NCBI RefSeq assembly: GCF_041346945.1
Contig: NZ_CP166850.1
Location: 2,046,001 to 2,110,000, forward strand
Direction: 5' to 3'
Source: Amycolatopsis sp. cg9
GTDB taxonomy: Bacteria > Actinomycetota > Actinomycetes > Mycobacteriales > Pseudonocardiaceae
Length of the DNA: 64,000 bases
The position numbers and the translations under genes are program-made. Positions 29,465 through 36,884 of the stretch are shown here, piece after piece; within the stretch, counting starts at the first letter, position 1; each line of letters starts with the position of its first letter. The notes below the pieces were generated by a model that saw only the letters and a program-made list of their open reading frames with translations, did no database searches and was not told the DNA's origin.

Positions 29465-32400
29465 ATGCGGTTTCAGCTGTTGGGGGCGGTGACCGCGCGG
29501 CGAGACGGGGCCGATGTCCCGCTGGGCGGGCCGAAGCCCCGCACGCTGCTCGCGGCGCTCCTGCTGGCGGAAGGCCGGGTGCTGCACGCCGACCGGCTGA
29601 TCTCGATCATCTGGGACGAGACGCCGCCGGACAGCGCGCCGGCGTTGCTGCACACCTACGTTTCGACGCTGCGGCGGGCGTTCCAGCAGCCGGACGGGGA
29701 ACCGGGCGCGATCCGCACCGAACAGAGCGGCTACCGGATCGAGCTGACCGGCTGCACCGTCGACCTGCTGGAGTTCGCCCGCCTGGCAGCCGAGGGGGAC
29801 GCGGCGGCCGGCGCGGGCGACCACGAAACCGCAGAACGGCGCTACGACCAAGCGCTCGACCAGTGGCAGGGCCCGGCCCTCGGCGGCCTCAAGTCCCGGT
29901 TCGCCGCGACGGAAGCCGCCCGGCTCGCGGACCAGCGGCTGGACGTGCTGGAGAAGCGCCTCGACTCCGCGTTCGCGCTCGGCCGCGGCGCGGAGCTGGT
30001 CAACGAGCTGACGGCGCTGGTCGCGGAGCACCCCCTCCGCGAGCGCCTCCGCGGGCAGCTGATGACGGCGTTGTGGACGGCCGGACGGCAAGCGGACGCC
30101 CTGCGGTGCTACCAAACCGGACGCGGCCTGCTCGTGGAGGAGCTCGGCGTCGAACCCGGGCCGGAGCTGCGCGCACTGCACCAGCGGATCCTGCGCGGCG
30201 ACGCGGTGCCGCCCGAGCCCGGCGCACCGGCCGCGCCGAAGTCCGAAGGGGAACCGGCGCCCGAGAACGGCGGCCCGTGCCTGCTTCCCCCGGACATCAC
30301 CGACTTCACCGGCCGGAGCACCGAGACGTCGACGCTCACCAAGCCGTCCGCGCGCCGGGTGGCGATCTCCGGGAAACCCGGCGCCGGCAAGAGTTCGCTG
30401 GCCGTGCACGTGAGCCACCTGCTGCGGGCCCGGTTCCCCGACGGCCAGCTCTACGTCGCCCTGCGCGGTGCGCAGCAGTCGCCGGTGGATCCCGTCGAGG
30501 TGCTCGGCCGGTTCCTGCGCGCTTTGGGCGCCCCCGACGGGGAACTCCCGGTGGGTCTCGACGAGCGCGTCGAGCTGTACCGGGCCCTTTCGGCGTCGAA
30601 GCGGCTGCTCGTCGTGCTCGACGACGCCGCGGACGAGCGGCAGGTGCGGCCGCTGCTGCCCAGCGGGGACGGCTGCCTGTGCGTGCTCACCAGCCGGGTG
30701 CGGCTGGCGGCGCTGGACTCGACGGAGCACATCGACCTGCGGGTCCTCGACGACGAGACCGGGCTCGCCCTGCTCACCCAGATCGTCGGCGGCACCCGGA
30801 TCGCCGCCGAACCCGACGCGGCCCGCACGCTCGTCCACCTCTGCGGCAACCTGCCGCTGGCCGTGCGCATCATCGGCGCCCGCCTCGCCGCGCGGCCGGA
30901 CTGGCGGCCGTCGCGGCTGGTGCCGAGGCTGCGCGAACAACGGAAGTTCCTGAACGAACTGGCGATCGGCGACCTCGAAGTCCGCGGCAGCCTCGCCCTT
31001 TCCTACCGCGGTCTCGGGGACCGGGAGCGGTCCGCGCTGCGCCGGCTCGGCTGGCTGGGTGTGCCGGACTTCGGCGCCTGGCTGGTGAGCGTGCTGCTGT
31101 CGGTGCCGCAGGACGACGCCGAGGACATCGTCGAAGGACTGGTCCGCGCCCAGCTGCTGGACGTGGTCAGCAACGACGGATCGGGCGTCACCCGGTACCG
31201 CCTGCACGACCTCATCCGCGTGTTCGGCTGGGAACGCGCGGAGGCGGAAGAGGACGCCGAGCAGCTGCGGCTCGCGGTCCGGCAGGCCACCGACGAGTGG
31301 TACCGGCTGGTCGAGTGGGCGTCGGGCGGCACCCCGGTGCGCGCGCTGCGGCCCGCCTCGCCGGGTCCGGCGACGACCCCCGAGCTGGTGCGCACCGACA
31401 CCCTCGGCGAGCCGCTCGCCTGGTTCGACGCCGAGCAGGCGGCGCTGGTGCACATCGTCGAACGCGCCAGTGAACTCGGGCTGGCCGACACGGCCGTGCG
31501 GCTGGCCACCGCGCTGTGTTCGTCGTCCTTCGCCGTGGAGAACCACTTCCACCACTGGTGGCGGACCCACACGGCCGCGCTCGAAGCGGCCCGGCGAGCG
31601 GGCGACCTCTCCGGTCAGGGCCTGCTGCTGTCCGGCCTCGGCTGGCTGCGCAGCGAGCAGGACCGGCTCGACGAAGCCGCCGACTACTACGCGCAGGCCC
31701 TCCAGGCGTACGCCGAGGTCGACGACGCCCGCGGCACGGCGGTCACGAGGCTGATGCTGAGCAGCGTCCGGCGCGAGCAGGCCCGGCTCCCCGAAGCGTT
31801 GGAGCTGCTGGGGGAAGCGCTTCCGGTGCTGAACGAGCTCGACGACCCCCGTGCGGAGGCCAGGGGGCACCACGGCCGCGGCATGGTCCTGACCGAGCTC
31901 GGCCGACTGCCCGAAGCCCGCCACGAGCTGGAGCTCGCCCTCGCCCGGTACCGGGCGCTGCCGGACGACCACGGCGTCGCGCTCGTCCTGCGGTCCACCG
32001 GCATCGTGCACCGCGCGGCCGGCCGGCTCGTCGAGGCCGAACTGGCGTGCGCGCGGAGCCTGACCCTGCTGCGGGAAGTCGGCGACCGGCTGATGATCGC
32101 CTACGCCACCCAGGCCCTCGTGAAGGTCCACCTCAGGCAGGGCCGCCGGGACACCGCCGAGCTGCACGCGGAACTCGAAGACGCGCTGGCCACGTGCCGC
32201 GAAATGCAGGACGGCTTCGGCCAGGCGCTGATGCTCCGGACCCTGGGCGAGCTCGACCTCGTCCGCGGCGAACCGGACTCCGCTCGTCGGCACCTCGAAC
32301 TCGCCCTCACCTGGTGCGACGCGCTTTCCCTCCCGCTGTGGCGCGCGCGCAACCTGCGGGACCTCGCGGCGGCCCAGCGAGCGCTGGGCAGGCACGCGGA

Positions 32401-32524
32401 ATCCGACGCCACCCACGCCGAAGCGCAGGCCCTCTTCACGAGGTACGGCGCGCGGGAGGCCACCGAACCCCGGATGGCCGTGAAGACCGCTTCCGGGAAA
32501 GCGGTCTTCACGGAACACCACTAG
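29465..32524 (+). CDS. SARP/AfsR-type regulator with NB-ARC and TPR domains
   Basis: A 1,019-residue regulator. An OmpR-type winged-helix DNA-binding domain (about residues 1-95; MRFQLLGAVTARRDG start) is followed by a BTAD helical domain (about 96-240). The STAND/NB-ARC ATPase has Walker A GKPGAGKSS near residue 305 and Walker B LLVVLDDA. A long TPR region spans about 640-1000. AfsR-type SARPs activate secondary-metabolite or developmental genes by binding heptamer direct repeats at 11-bp spacing. Such an array lies 2.6 kb away at 35112-35173. The ATG at 29465 follows a GGGGGGA. A 13-bp hairpin is embedded in its last codons. Confidence 0.9.
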   Translation: MRFQLLGAVTARRDGADVPLGGPKPRTLLAALLLAEGRVLHADRLISIIWDETPPDSAPALLHTYVSTLRRAFQQPDGEPGAIRTEQSGYRIELTGCTVDLLEFARLAAEGDAAAGAGDHETAERRYDQALDQWQGPALGGLKSRFAATEAARLADQRLDVLEKRLDSAFALGRGAELVNELTALVAEHPLRERLRGQLMTALWTAGRQADALRCYQTGRGLLVEELGVEPGPELRALHQRILRGDAVPPEPGAPAAPKSEGEPAPENGGPCLLPPDITDFTGRSTETSTLTKPSARRVAISGKPGAGKSSLAVHVSHLLRARFPDGQLYVALRGAQQSPVDPVEVLGRFLRALGAPDGELPVGLDERVELYRALSASKRLLVVLDDAADERQVRPLLPSGDGCLCVLTSRVRLAALDSTEHIDLRVLDDETGLALLTQIVGGTRIAAEPDAARTLVHLCGNLPLAVRIIGARLAARPDWRPSRLVPRLREQRKFLNELAIGDLEVRGSLALSYRGLGDRERSALRRLGWLGVPDFGAWLVSVLLSVPQDDAEDIVEGLVRAQLLDVVSNDGSGVTRYRLHDLIRVFGWERAEAEEDAEQLRLAVRQATDEWYRLVEWASGGTPVRALRPASPGPATTPELVRTDTLGEPLAWFDAEQAALVHIVERASELGLADTAVRLATALCSSSFAVENHFHHWWRTHTAALEAARRAGDLSGQGLLLSGLGWLRSEQDRLDEAADYYAQALQAYAEVDDARGTAVTRLMLSSVRREQARLPEALELLGEALPVLNELDDPRAEARGHHGRGMVLTELGRLPEARHELELALARYRALPDDHGVALVLRSTGIVHRAAGRLVEAELACARSLTLLREVGDRLMIAYATQALVKVHLRQGRRDTAELHAELEDALATCREMQDGFGQALMLRTLGELDLVRGEPDSARRHLELALTWCDALSLPLWRARNLRDLAAAQRALGRHAESDATHAEAQALFTRYGAREATEPRMAVKTASGKAVFTEHH
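32480..32511. terminator. Hairpin inside the 3' end of the SARP gene
   Basis: GTGAAGACCGCTT (32480-32492) and AAGCGGTCTTCAC (32499-32511) form a perfect 13-bp stem with a 6-nt loop. It is entirely coding (last residues of the SARP) and sits at the convergent junction with the PIG-L gene, so it probably ends transcription from both sides. Confidence 0.6.
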
Positions 32525-33435
32525 CAGCCGTTGAAGTCGCCCGGCGGCACCCAGGGGATGCCCGGCCAGAAGATGCGTCCTTCCGGCCGGTACTGCTTGC
32601 CCATCACGTTGTCCCACGACCAGGGGCTGATCTGGTAGTCGAACGGCTTGTAGGCGTTCCAGATCCGCTGCTTGCGGTCCCGCCAGTAGCCGCCGACGTT
32701 GTCCGGGTAGTCGGTGATGACGTAGCCCTGGTACTCGTCGCGGCGGATCAGGGTGTTGCCGGCGCCGTCGACGTCCGCGTCGGCCGCGAGGATCGCCCCG
32801 GCGACGTGGTCGACGTTGTCGGCCACGCCGTCACCGCGCCTTTCCCGGTGCCCGATGGTGCTTTGCGTGCGCAGGTAGTCGGGCTGGACGTAGTCGATGA
32901 TCGAGCGCAGCATGCCGACGAACGAGTCCTTCGTGTACGCCGGCCGGTAGTCGATCGGCTCAGCGACGTACGAGTCGTCGTGCAGCATCCGGTACAGGTC
33001 ACCGCAGTTGTCCTCGGGCCCGGCGGCCGCGTGGATGTAGGTGAACACGAGGTGGACGTTGGTCCCGTCGAGGTGGTCCACGGCGACGGGGTGGCCGCCG
33101 AACCACATTTCCTCGTAAGTCCAGGAGTTCGGCACGCCCGCCGTCTCGGCGTAGGCGGCGTGCTCCCCCTGCACCCGGTTGTCGGCGTAGTCCATGCCGC
33201 ACGGATCGTGGCTCTCACACGGGATTTCCCCCGCGGTGAGGTAGGTGACCCACACGTTGTACCCGGCCTGCACGTCGGACGCGATGTCCGGGTTCATGAA
33301 CAGCAGGTCGTCGTCCTGGTGCGCGGAGAAGCTGAGCGTCGTGGTGGTGTCCGCGGAAGCGGGACTGTGCACCGCGGCGACGGTCGCCGCGGCCAGCACC
33401 AGCGCGGCGAGCGGCCGCGCGATCTTCGTGCGCAT
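32521..33435 (-). CDS. Secreted PIG-L family deacetylase-like protein
   Basis: A 304-residue secreted protein. A signal peptide (about residues 1-28, ending SPASA) is followed at once by SFSAHQDDDLLFMNPDI, the metal-binding AHPDDE motif of PIG-L/LmbE deacetylases in the form AHQDDD common in secreted versions. A later His motif lies in NVHLVFTYIHAAAG. Family members remove acetyl groups from GlcNAc-type sugars, so an extracellular or cell-wall amino sugar is a reasonable substrate. The ATG at 33435 follows AAAGGAAG. It lies 17 bp downstream of the endopeptidase gene, so the two may be one operon. Confidence 0.85.
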   Translation of the reverse strand: MRTKIARPLAALVLAAATVAAVHSPASADTTTTLSFSAHQDDDLLFMNPDIASDVQAGYNVWVTYLTAGEIPCESHDPCGMDYADNRVQGEHAAYAETAGVPNSWTYEEMWFGGHPVAVDHLDGTNVHLVFTYIHAAAGPEDNCGDLYRMLHDDSYVAEPIDYRPAYTKDSFVGMLRSIIDYVQPDYLRTQSTIGHRERRGDGVADNVDHVAGAILAADADVDGAGNTLIRRDEYQGYVITDYPDNVGGYWRDRKQRIWNAYKPFDYQISPWSWDNVMGKQYRPEGRIFWPGIPWVPPGDFNGC

Positions 33436-33452
33436 GACGTGCTTCCTTTCGT

Positions 33453-34400
33453 TCACTGGCCCCAGTTTTCGATGTCGGGGGCGCCCATGTCGGTGTTCCA
33501 GTACCAGTGGGTCAGGGTGCCGTCGGTGGCACGGCCGTAGACGTTTTCCTGGCTGTCGGTGGCGAACCCGGTGGGGTTGGCGCCGAGGTTGCCGCCCCAG
33601 TTGTCGTGGCGGGGCTGGTTGTCTTCGGGGGTCCAGTACCAGTGGCCGAGCTGGTTGTCCGGGGTGCGGGCGAACACGTGCTGCTGGTCCTGCCACACGT
33701 ACGCCACCGGGTTGCCCTGGATCGCCGCCCCCAGCGGCTCGTCGACCACCTCTTCGGCCGGGGTCCAGTAGAAGTGCTTCAACGTCCCGTCGGTGCCACG
33801 CGCGAACACGTGCTGCTGCTCGCCGAACGCGTACCCGGTCGGGTCACCGGCGAGCGTGCTCGACCCCCAGATCCCGTAGTTGGGGTCCGCGTCGGTCGGC
33901 GTCCAGTACCAGTGCGCCAAGTGCCCGTCGGTCGTCCGGGCGAAGACGTGCTGCTGATCGCCCCACACGTAGGCCACCGGGTCGCCGGCGACGCTCTGGG
34001 GCTGGGTTTCCTCGACCGTGCCCGTGTCGGGGGTCCAGTAGAGGTGCTTGAGTTTGCCGTCGGTGCCGCGGGCGAAGATGTGCTGCTGGTCCCCGAAGGC
34101 GTAGCCGGTGGGGTTGCCGGCGATGTCGTCGGCGCCCCACTGCTCGAAGTTCGGGTCGGCGTCCGTCGGGTACCAGTACCAGTGCCCGATGGTGTTGTCG
34201 GTCAGCCGCGCGAAGACGTGCTGGGTGTCGCCCGAAACGAACGCGACCGGTTCCCCGGCGAGCGCCGCGGGGTAGGACTCCGATTCGATGGACTCACCCG
34301 CGTTGTACGAGTGCAGCAGCGAGCCGTCCGCGCCCTTGGAGAACAGGTGCTCCTGGGTCCCGTACCGGTACGACGCCGAGGCCGCGATGCCCTCGTCGCC
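33453..34400 (-). repeat. 948-bp inverted duplication, copy 1 (DUF346 propeller)
   Basis: This segment encodes the last ~315 residues of the endopeptidase. Its translation differs from copy 2 (35885-36832) at only about 14 residues, with no length difference. Similarity runs through the stop codon to TGAACGAAAG and then ends. The two copies are in opposite orientation, 1.5 kb apart. Confidence 0.9.
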
Positions 34401-35039
34401 CATCGGGGCCGGCTGGCCGATGTCGTCGACGATGTTGCGGTAGCGCATCGGGGTGAACGTCCGGATGTAGGACTGCGCGGTCCACGCCCGCTCGACCGCG
34501 GGGTTGCCGTAGTCGAACTCCTCGCGGACGATCGGCTGCGTCTTCGCGGCGTCGTTCCAGGCGAGGAAGAGCGCGATGTGCCCGTCACGCCACAGCGCGT
34601 CGCCGGGCAGCAGGTCCGCCCAGCCGATGGCGTCCATCCGCGTCGGGAGGCTGTAGGTGGTCAGGCTCGTGCTGAGGTTCCAGGCCATCGACACGAACCC
34701 GGAGCAGTCCTGGCGGTAGGTGCCGTACTGGTTGGTGTGGTACGCGGACTGGCTGTACATCACGTGCTCGTCGATCCACGACCTCGATCTGGTCAGCACC
34801 TCGGAGCGCGTGATCTGGCCGTTCTCGACCGAGGTCATCGCCCGCGCGGCGGCCTTCGGATGACTCGGCACGCCCGCAGTGCCTTCGTGCGGGAGCGCAC
34901 CCGGGTGGGCGGGGTCGTAGTACGCGGCGGCGGCCGCCGGGCCGAGCGGGTGGGCCTGTGCGATCGCGGGAGCGGCACCGGCGATCGCGAGCGAGGTCAG
35001 CACGGCGGCCAGGACGGCGCCGGTGCGCTGGACGGTCAT
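33453..35039 (-). CDS. Secreted NlpC/P60-like peptidase with seven-repeat DUF346-type propeller
   Basis: A 528-residue secreted protein. The signal peptide covers about residues 1-31. The NlpC/P60-like catalytic region (about 70-200) has QDCSGFVSMAW with Cys112 and DGHIALF with His154, in the order of Cys-His peptidases that cut peptidoglycan stem peptides. From about 214 to 528 there are seven repeats of about 45 residues, each with a (H)VFAR-x-(T/P)D-x-x-L-x-HWYW core. This matches the DUF346 repeats of PLL-type seven-bladed lectins, so glycan binding is likely. The ATG at 35039 follows GGGAGGA. It is divergent from a glucosaminidase gene with the same propeller. Confidence 0.85.
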   Translation of the reverse strand: MTVQRTGAVLAAVLTSLAIAGAAPAIAQAHPLGPAAAAAYYDPAHPGALPHEGTAGVPSHPKAAARAMTSVENGQITRSEVLTRSRSWIDEHVMYSQSAYHTNQYGTYRQDCSGFVSMAWNLSTSLTTYSLPTRMDAIGWADLLPGDALWRDGHIALFLAWNDAAKTQPIVREEFDYGNPAVERAWTAQSYIRTFTPMRYRNIVDDIGQPAPMGDEGIAASASYRYGTQEHLFSKGADGSLLHSYNAGESIESESYPAALAGEPVAFVSGDTQHVFARLTDNTIGHWYWYPTDADPNFEQWGADDIAGNPTGYAFGDQQHIFARGTDGKLKHLYWTPDTGTVEETQPQSVAGDPVAYVWGDQQHVFARTTDGHLAHWYWTPTDADPNYGIWGSSTLAGDPTGYAFGEQQHVFARGTDGTLKHFYWTPAEEVVDEPLGAAIQGNPVAYVWQDQQHVFARTPDNQLGHWYWTPEDNQPRHDNWGGNLGANPTGFATDSQENVYGRATDGTLTHWYWNTDMGAPDIENWGQ

Positions 35040-35111
35040 GGGGTTCCTCCCGGGTGAACGCTCCGCCGTCCTCGGTGCGGCGGAGTCGCCGGGAAACCGT
35101 GTCGCGGCAGG

Positions 35112-35173
35112 CTTCAAGTCCGCCCCAAAACCGCTTCAACGCGACTTGCAGGCGGCTTGGAGCCGACTTGGAG
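35112..35173. promoter_or_regulatory. Heptamer array on an 11-bp phase, SARP-operator-like
   Basis: Heptamers CTTCAAG (35112), CTTCAAC (35134), CTTGCAG (35145), CTTGGAG (35156) and CTTGGAG (35167) all fall on one 11-bp register; the position at 35123 is degenerate. They lie in the 179-bp divergent region between the two propeller hydrolases. SARP-family activators bind direct heptamer repeats with exactly this spacing, and a SARP gene is nearby. Binding is inferred. Confidence 0.55.
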
Positions 35174-35218
35174 ACCGGGCTTCCAGGCTTGGCCCATCGC
35201 CACGACCTGGAGGACACC

Positions 35219-36832
35219 ATGACCCGCACCACCACCCGGATCACCGTCGGCGGGCTCGGCGCGCTGATCAGCACGCTGGCCCTCGTCGCGCCCGCTACGG
35301 CCGCCCAGCCGACGACGAGCGACCCGGGTACGAGCACCACGACCCAGGAAGAACAGCGGTCGGCCGCGATGAGAGACGCGGCCGTCAAGGCCGGCTTCCA
35401 GGACGACTACGTCGCCGCGGCCGGCCCCGCCGCGCAACGGGTCCGCGACGACTTCGACATCCCGGCTTCGGTGACCGCCGCCCAGTCCATCCTGGAGTCG
35501 GACTGGGGCCGCAGCACGCTCTCGGTCAACGACCGGAACTACTTCGGCTTCAAGTGCACCTCGCCGACCAACCCCGGCCCGTTCGCGAAGGGCTGCGCCC
35601 CGTACCCGACCACCGAGTGCGTGCCGGCGCCCTGCCACCCGGTCAACGCGTACTTCCGCTCCTACGACTCGATGGAGAACTCGTTCCGCGACTACGGACG
35701 GCTCCTCACCACCAGCTCGATCTACTCGAGCGCGCTCCCGTACCGCCACGACCCGGACGCCTTCATCCGGGAGGTGAGCCGGCACTACGCCACCGACCCC
35801 AACTACGCGAACAAGGTCATCTCCCTGATGAACACCTACAACCTCTACCGCTTCGACTCGGGCACGGCGCCAGGCGCTTCGCTCGGCGACGAGGGCATCG
35901 CGGCCTCGGCGTCCTACCGGTACGGGACCCAGGAGCACATGTTCTCCCGCGGCGCCGACGGAGCCTTGCTGCACTCCTACAACGCGGGTGAGTCGATCGA
36001 GTCCGAGTCCTACCCGGGTGCGTTGGCGGGCGAGCCGGTGGCGTTCGTCGCGGGCGACACGCAGCACGTCTTCGCCCGGCTGACCGACAACACGATCGGC
36101 CACTGGTACTGGTACCCCACCGACGCCGACCCGAACTTCGAGCAGTGGGGCGCCGACGACATCGCCGGCAACCCCACCGGCTACGCCTTCGGGGACCAGC
36201 AGCACATCTTCGCCCGCGGCACCGACGGCAAACTCAAGCACCTGTACTGGACCCCCGACACGGGCACGGTCGAGGAAACCCAGACCCAGTCCGTCGCGGG
36301 TGACCCCGTCGCCTACGTCTGGGGCGACCAGCAGCACGTCTTCGGCCGCACCACCGACGGCCACCTCGCCCACTGGTACTGGACCCCCACCGACGCCGAT
36401 CCCAACTACGGCACCTGGGGTTCCAGCACACTGGCCGGTGACCCGACCGGGTACGCGTTCGGGGAACAGCAGCACGTCTACGCCCGCGGCACCGACGGCA
36501 CACTCAAGCACTTCTACTGGTCCCCCGACGAAGAGGTGGTCGACGAACCCCTCGGCGCGCAGATCCAGGGCAACCCGGTCGCCTACGTCTGGAACGACCA
36601 GCAGCACGTGTTCGCCCGCACCCCGGACAACCAGCTCGGCCACTGGTACTGGACCCCCGAAGACAACCAGCCCCGCCACGACAACTGGGGCGGCAACCTC
36701 GGCGCCAACCCCACCGGGTTCGCCACCGACAGCCAGGAAAACATCTACGGCCGTGCCACCGACGGCACCCTGACCCACTGGTACTGGAACACCGACATGG
36801 GCGCCCCCGACATCGAAAACTGGGGCCAGTGA
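35219..36832 (+). CDS. Secreted GH73-like glucosaminidase with seven-repeat DUF346-type propeller
   Basis: A 537-residue secreted protein. After a signal peptide (about residues 1-29, ending ATAA) comes a glucosaminidase/FlgJ-like domain (about 50-215): TAAQSILESDWGRS carries the likely catalytic Glu93, and NYFGFKC, YDSMENSFRDYGRLL and DPNYANKVISLM are family features. It would cleave the peptidoglycan glycan strand. Residues about 223-537 are the seven-repeat propeller, about 95% identical to that of the divergent NlpC/P60 protein. The ATG at 35219 follows GGAGG. A 16-bp terminator hairpin follows the stop. Confidence 0.88.
   Translation: MTRTTTRITVGGLGALISTLALVAPATAAQPTTSDPGTSTTTQEEQRSAAMRDAAVKAGFQDDYVAAAGPAAQRVRDDFDIPASVTAAQSILESDWGRSTLSVNDRNYFGFKCTSPTNPGPFAKGCAPYPTTECVPAPCHPVNAYFRSYDSMENSFRDYGRLLTTSSIYSSALPYRHDPDAFIREVSRHYATDPNYANKVISLMNTYNLYRFDSGTAPGASLGDEGIAASASYRYGTQEHMFSRGADGALLHSYNAGESIESESYPGALAGEPVAFVAGDTQHVFARLTDNTIGHWYWYPTDADPNFEQWGADDIAGNPTGYAFGDQQHIFARGTDGKLKHLYWTPDTGTVEETQTQSVAGDPVAYVWGDQQHVFGRTTDGHLAHWYWTPTDADPNYGTWGSSTLAGDPTGYAFGEQQHVYARGTDGTLKHFYWSPDEEVVDEPLGAQIQGNPVAYVWNDQQHVFARTPDNQLGHWYWTPEDNQPRHDNWGGNLGANPTGFATDSQENIYGRATDGTLTHWYWNTDMGAPDIENWGQ
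35885..36832 (+). repeat. 948-bp inverted duplication, copy 2 (DUF346 propeller)
   Basis: This copy encodes the propeller of the glucosaminidase and mirrors 33453-34400 on the other strand without insertions or deletions. The start of strong similarity is sharp, at the GDEGIAASASYRYG segment, just after the catalytic domains, which are unrelated. Confidence 0.9.
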
Positions 36833-36836
36833 ACGA

Positions 36837-36872
36837 AAGCGGGCCGTTCACGAAGACGTGAACGGCCCGCTT
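36837..36872. terminator. Strong bidirectional hairpin terminator
   Basis: AAGCGGGCCGTTCACG (36837-36852) pairs perfectly with CGTGAACGGCCCGCTT (36857-36872) around AAGA. It lies between the convergent glucosaminidase and pseudoprotease genes. It is the longest perfect stem in the window (16 bp). Confidence 0.85.
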
Positions 36873-36884
36873 CGGCTCAGCCGA

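Noticed and set aside
29342..32617. Over 1,000-codon minus-strand frame opposite the SARP gene
   Set aside because: No recognisable domain; the + strand SARP, NB-ARC and TPR motifs are unmistakable.
33453..36832. Inverted repeat as the ends of a transposon
   Set aside because: The repeats are coding propeller domains in frame with different catalytic domains; there is no transposase between them and no target-site duplication visible.
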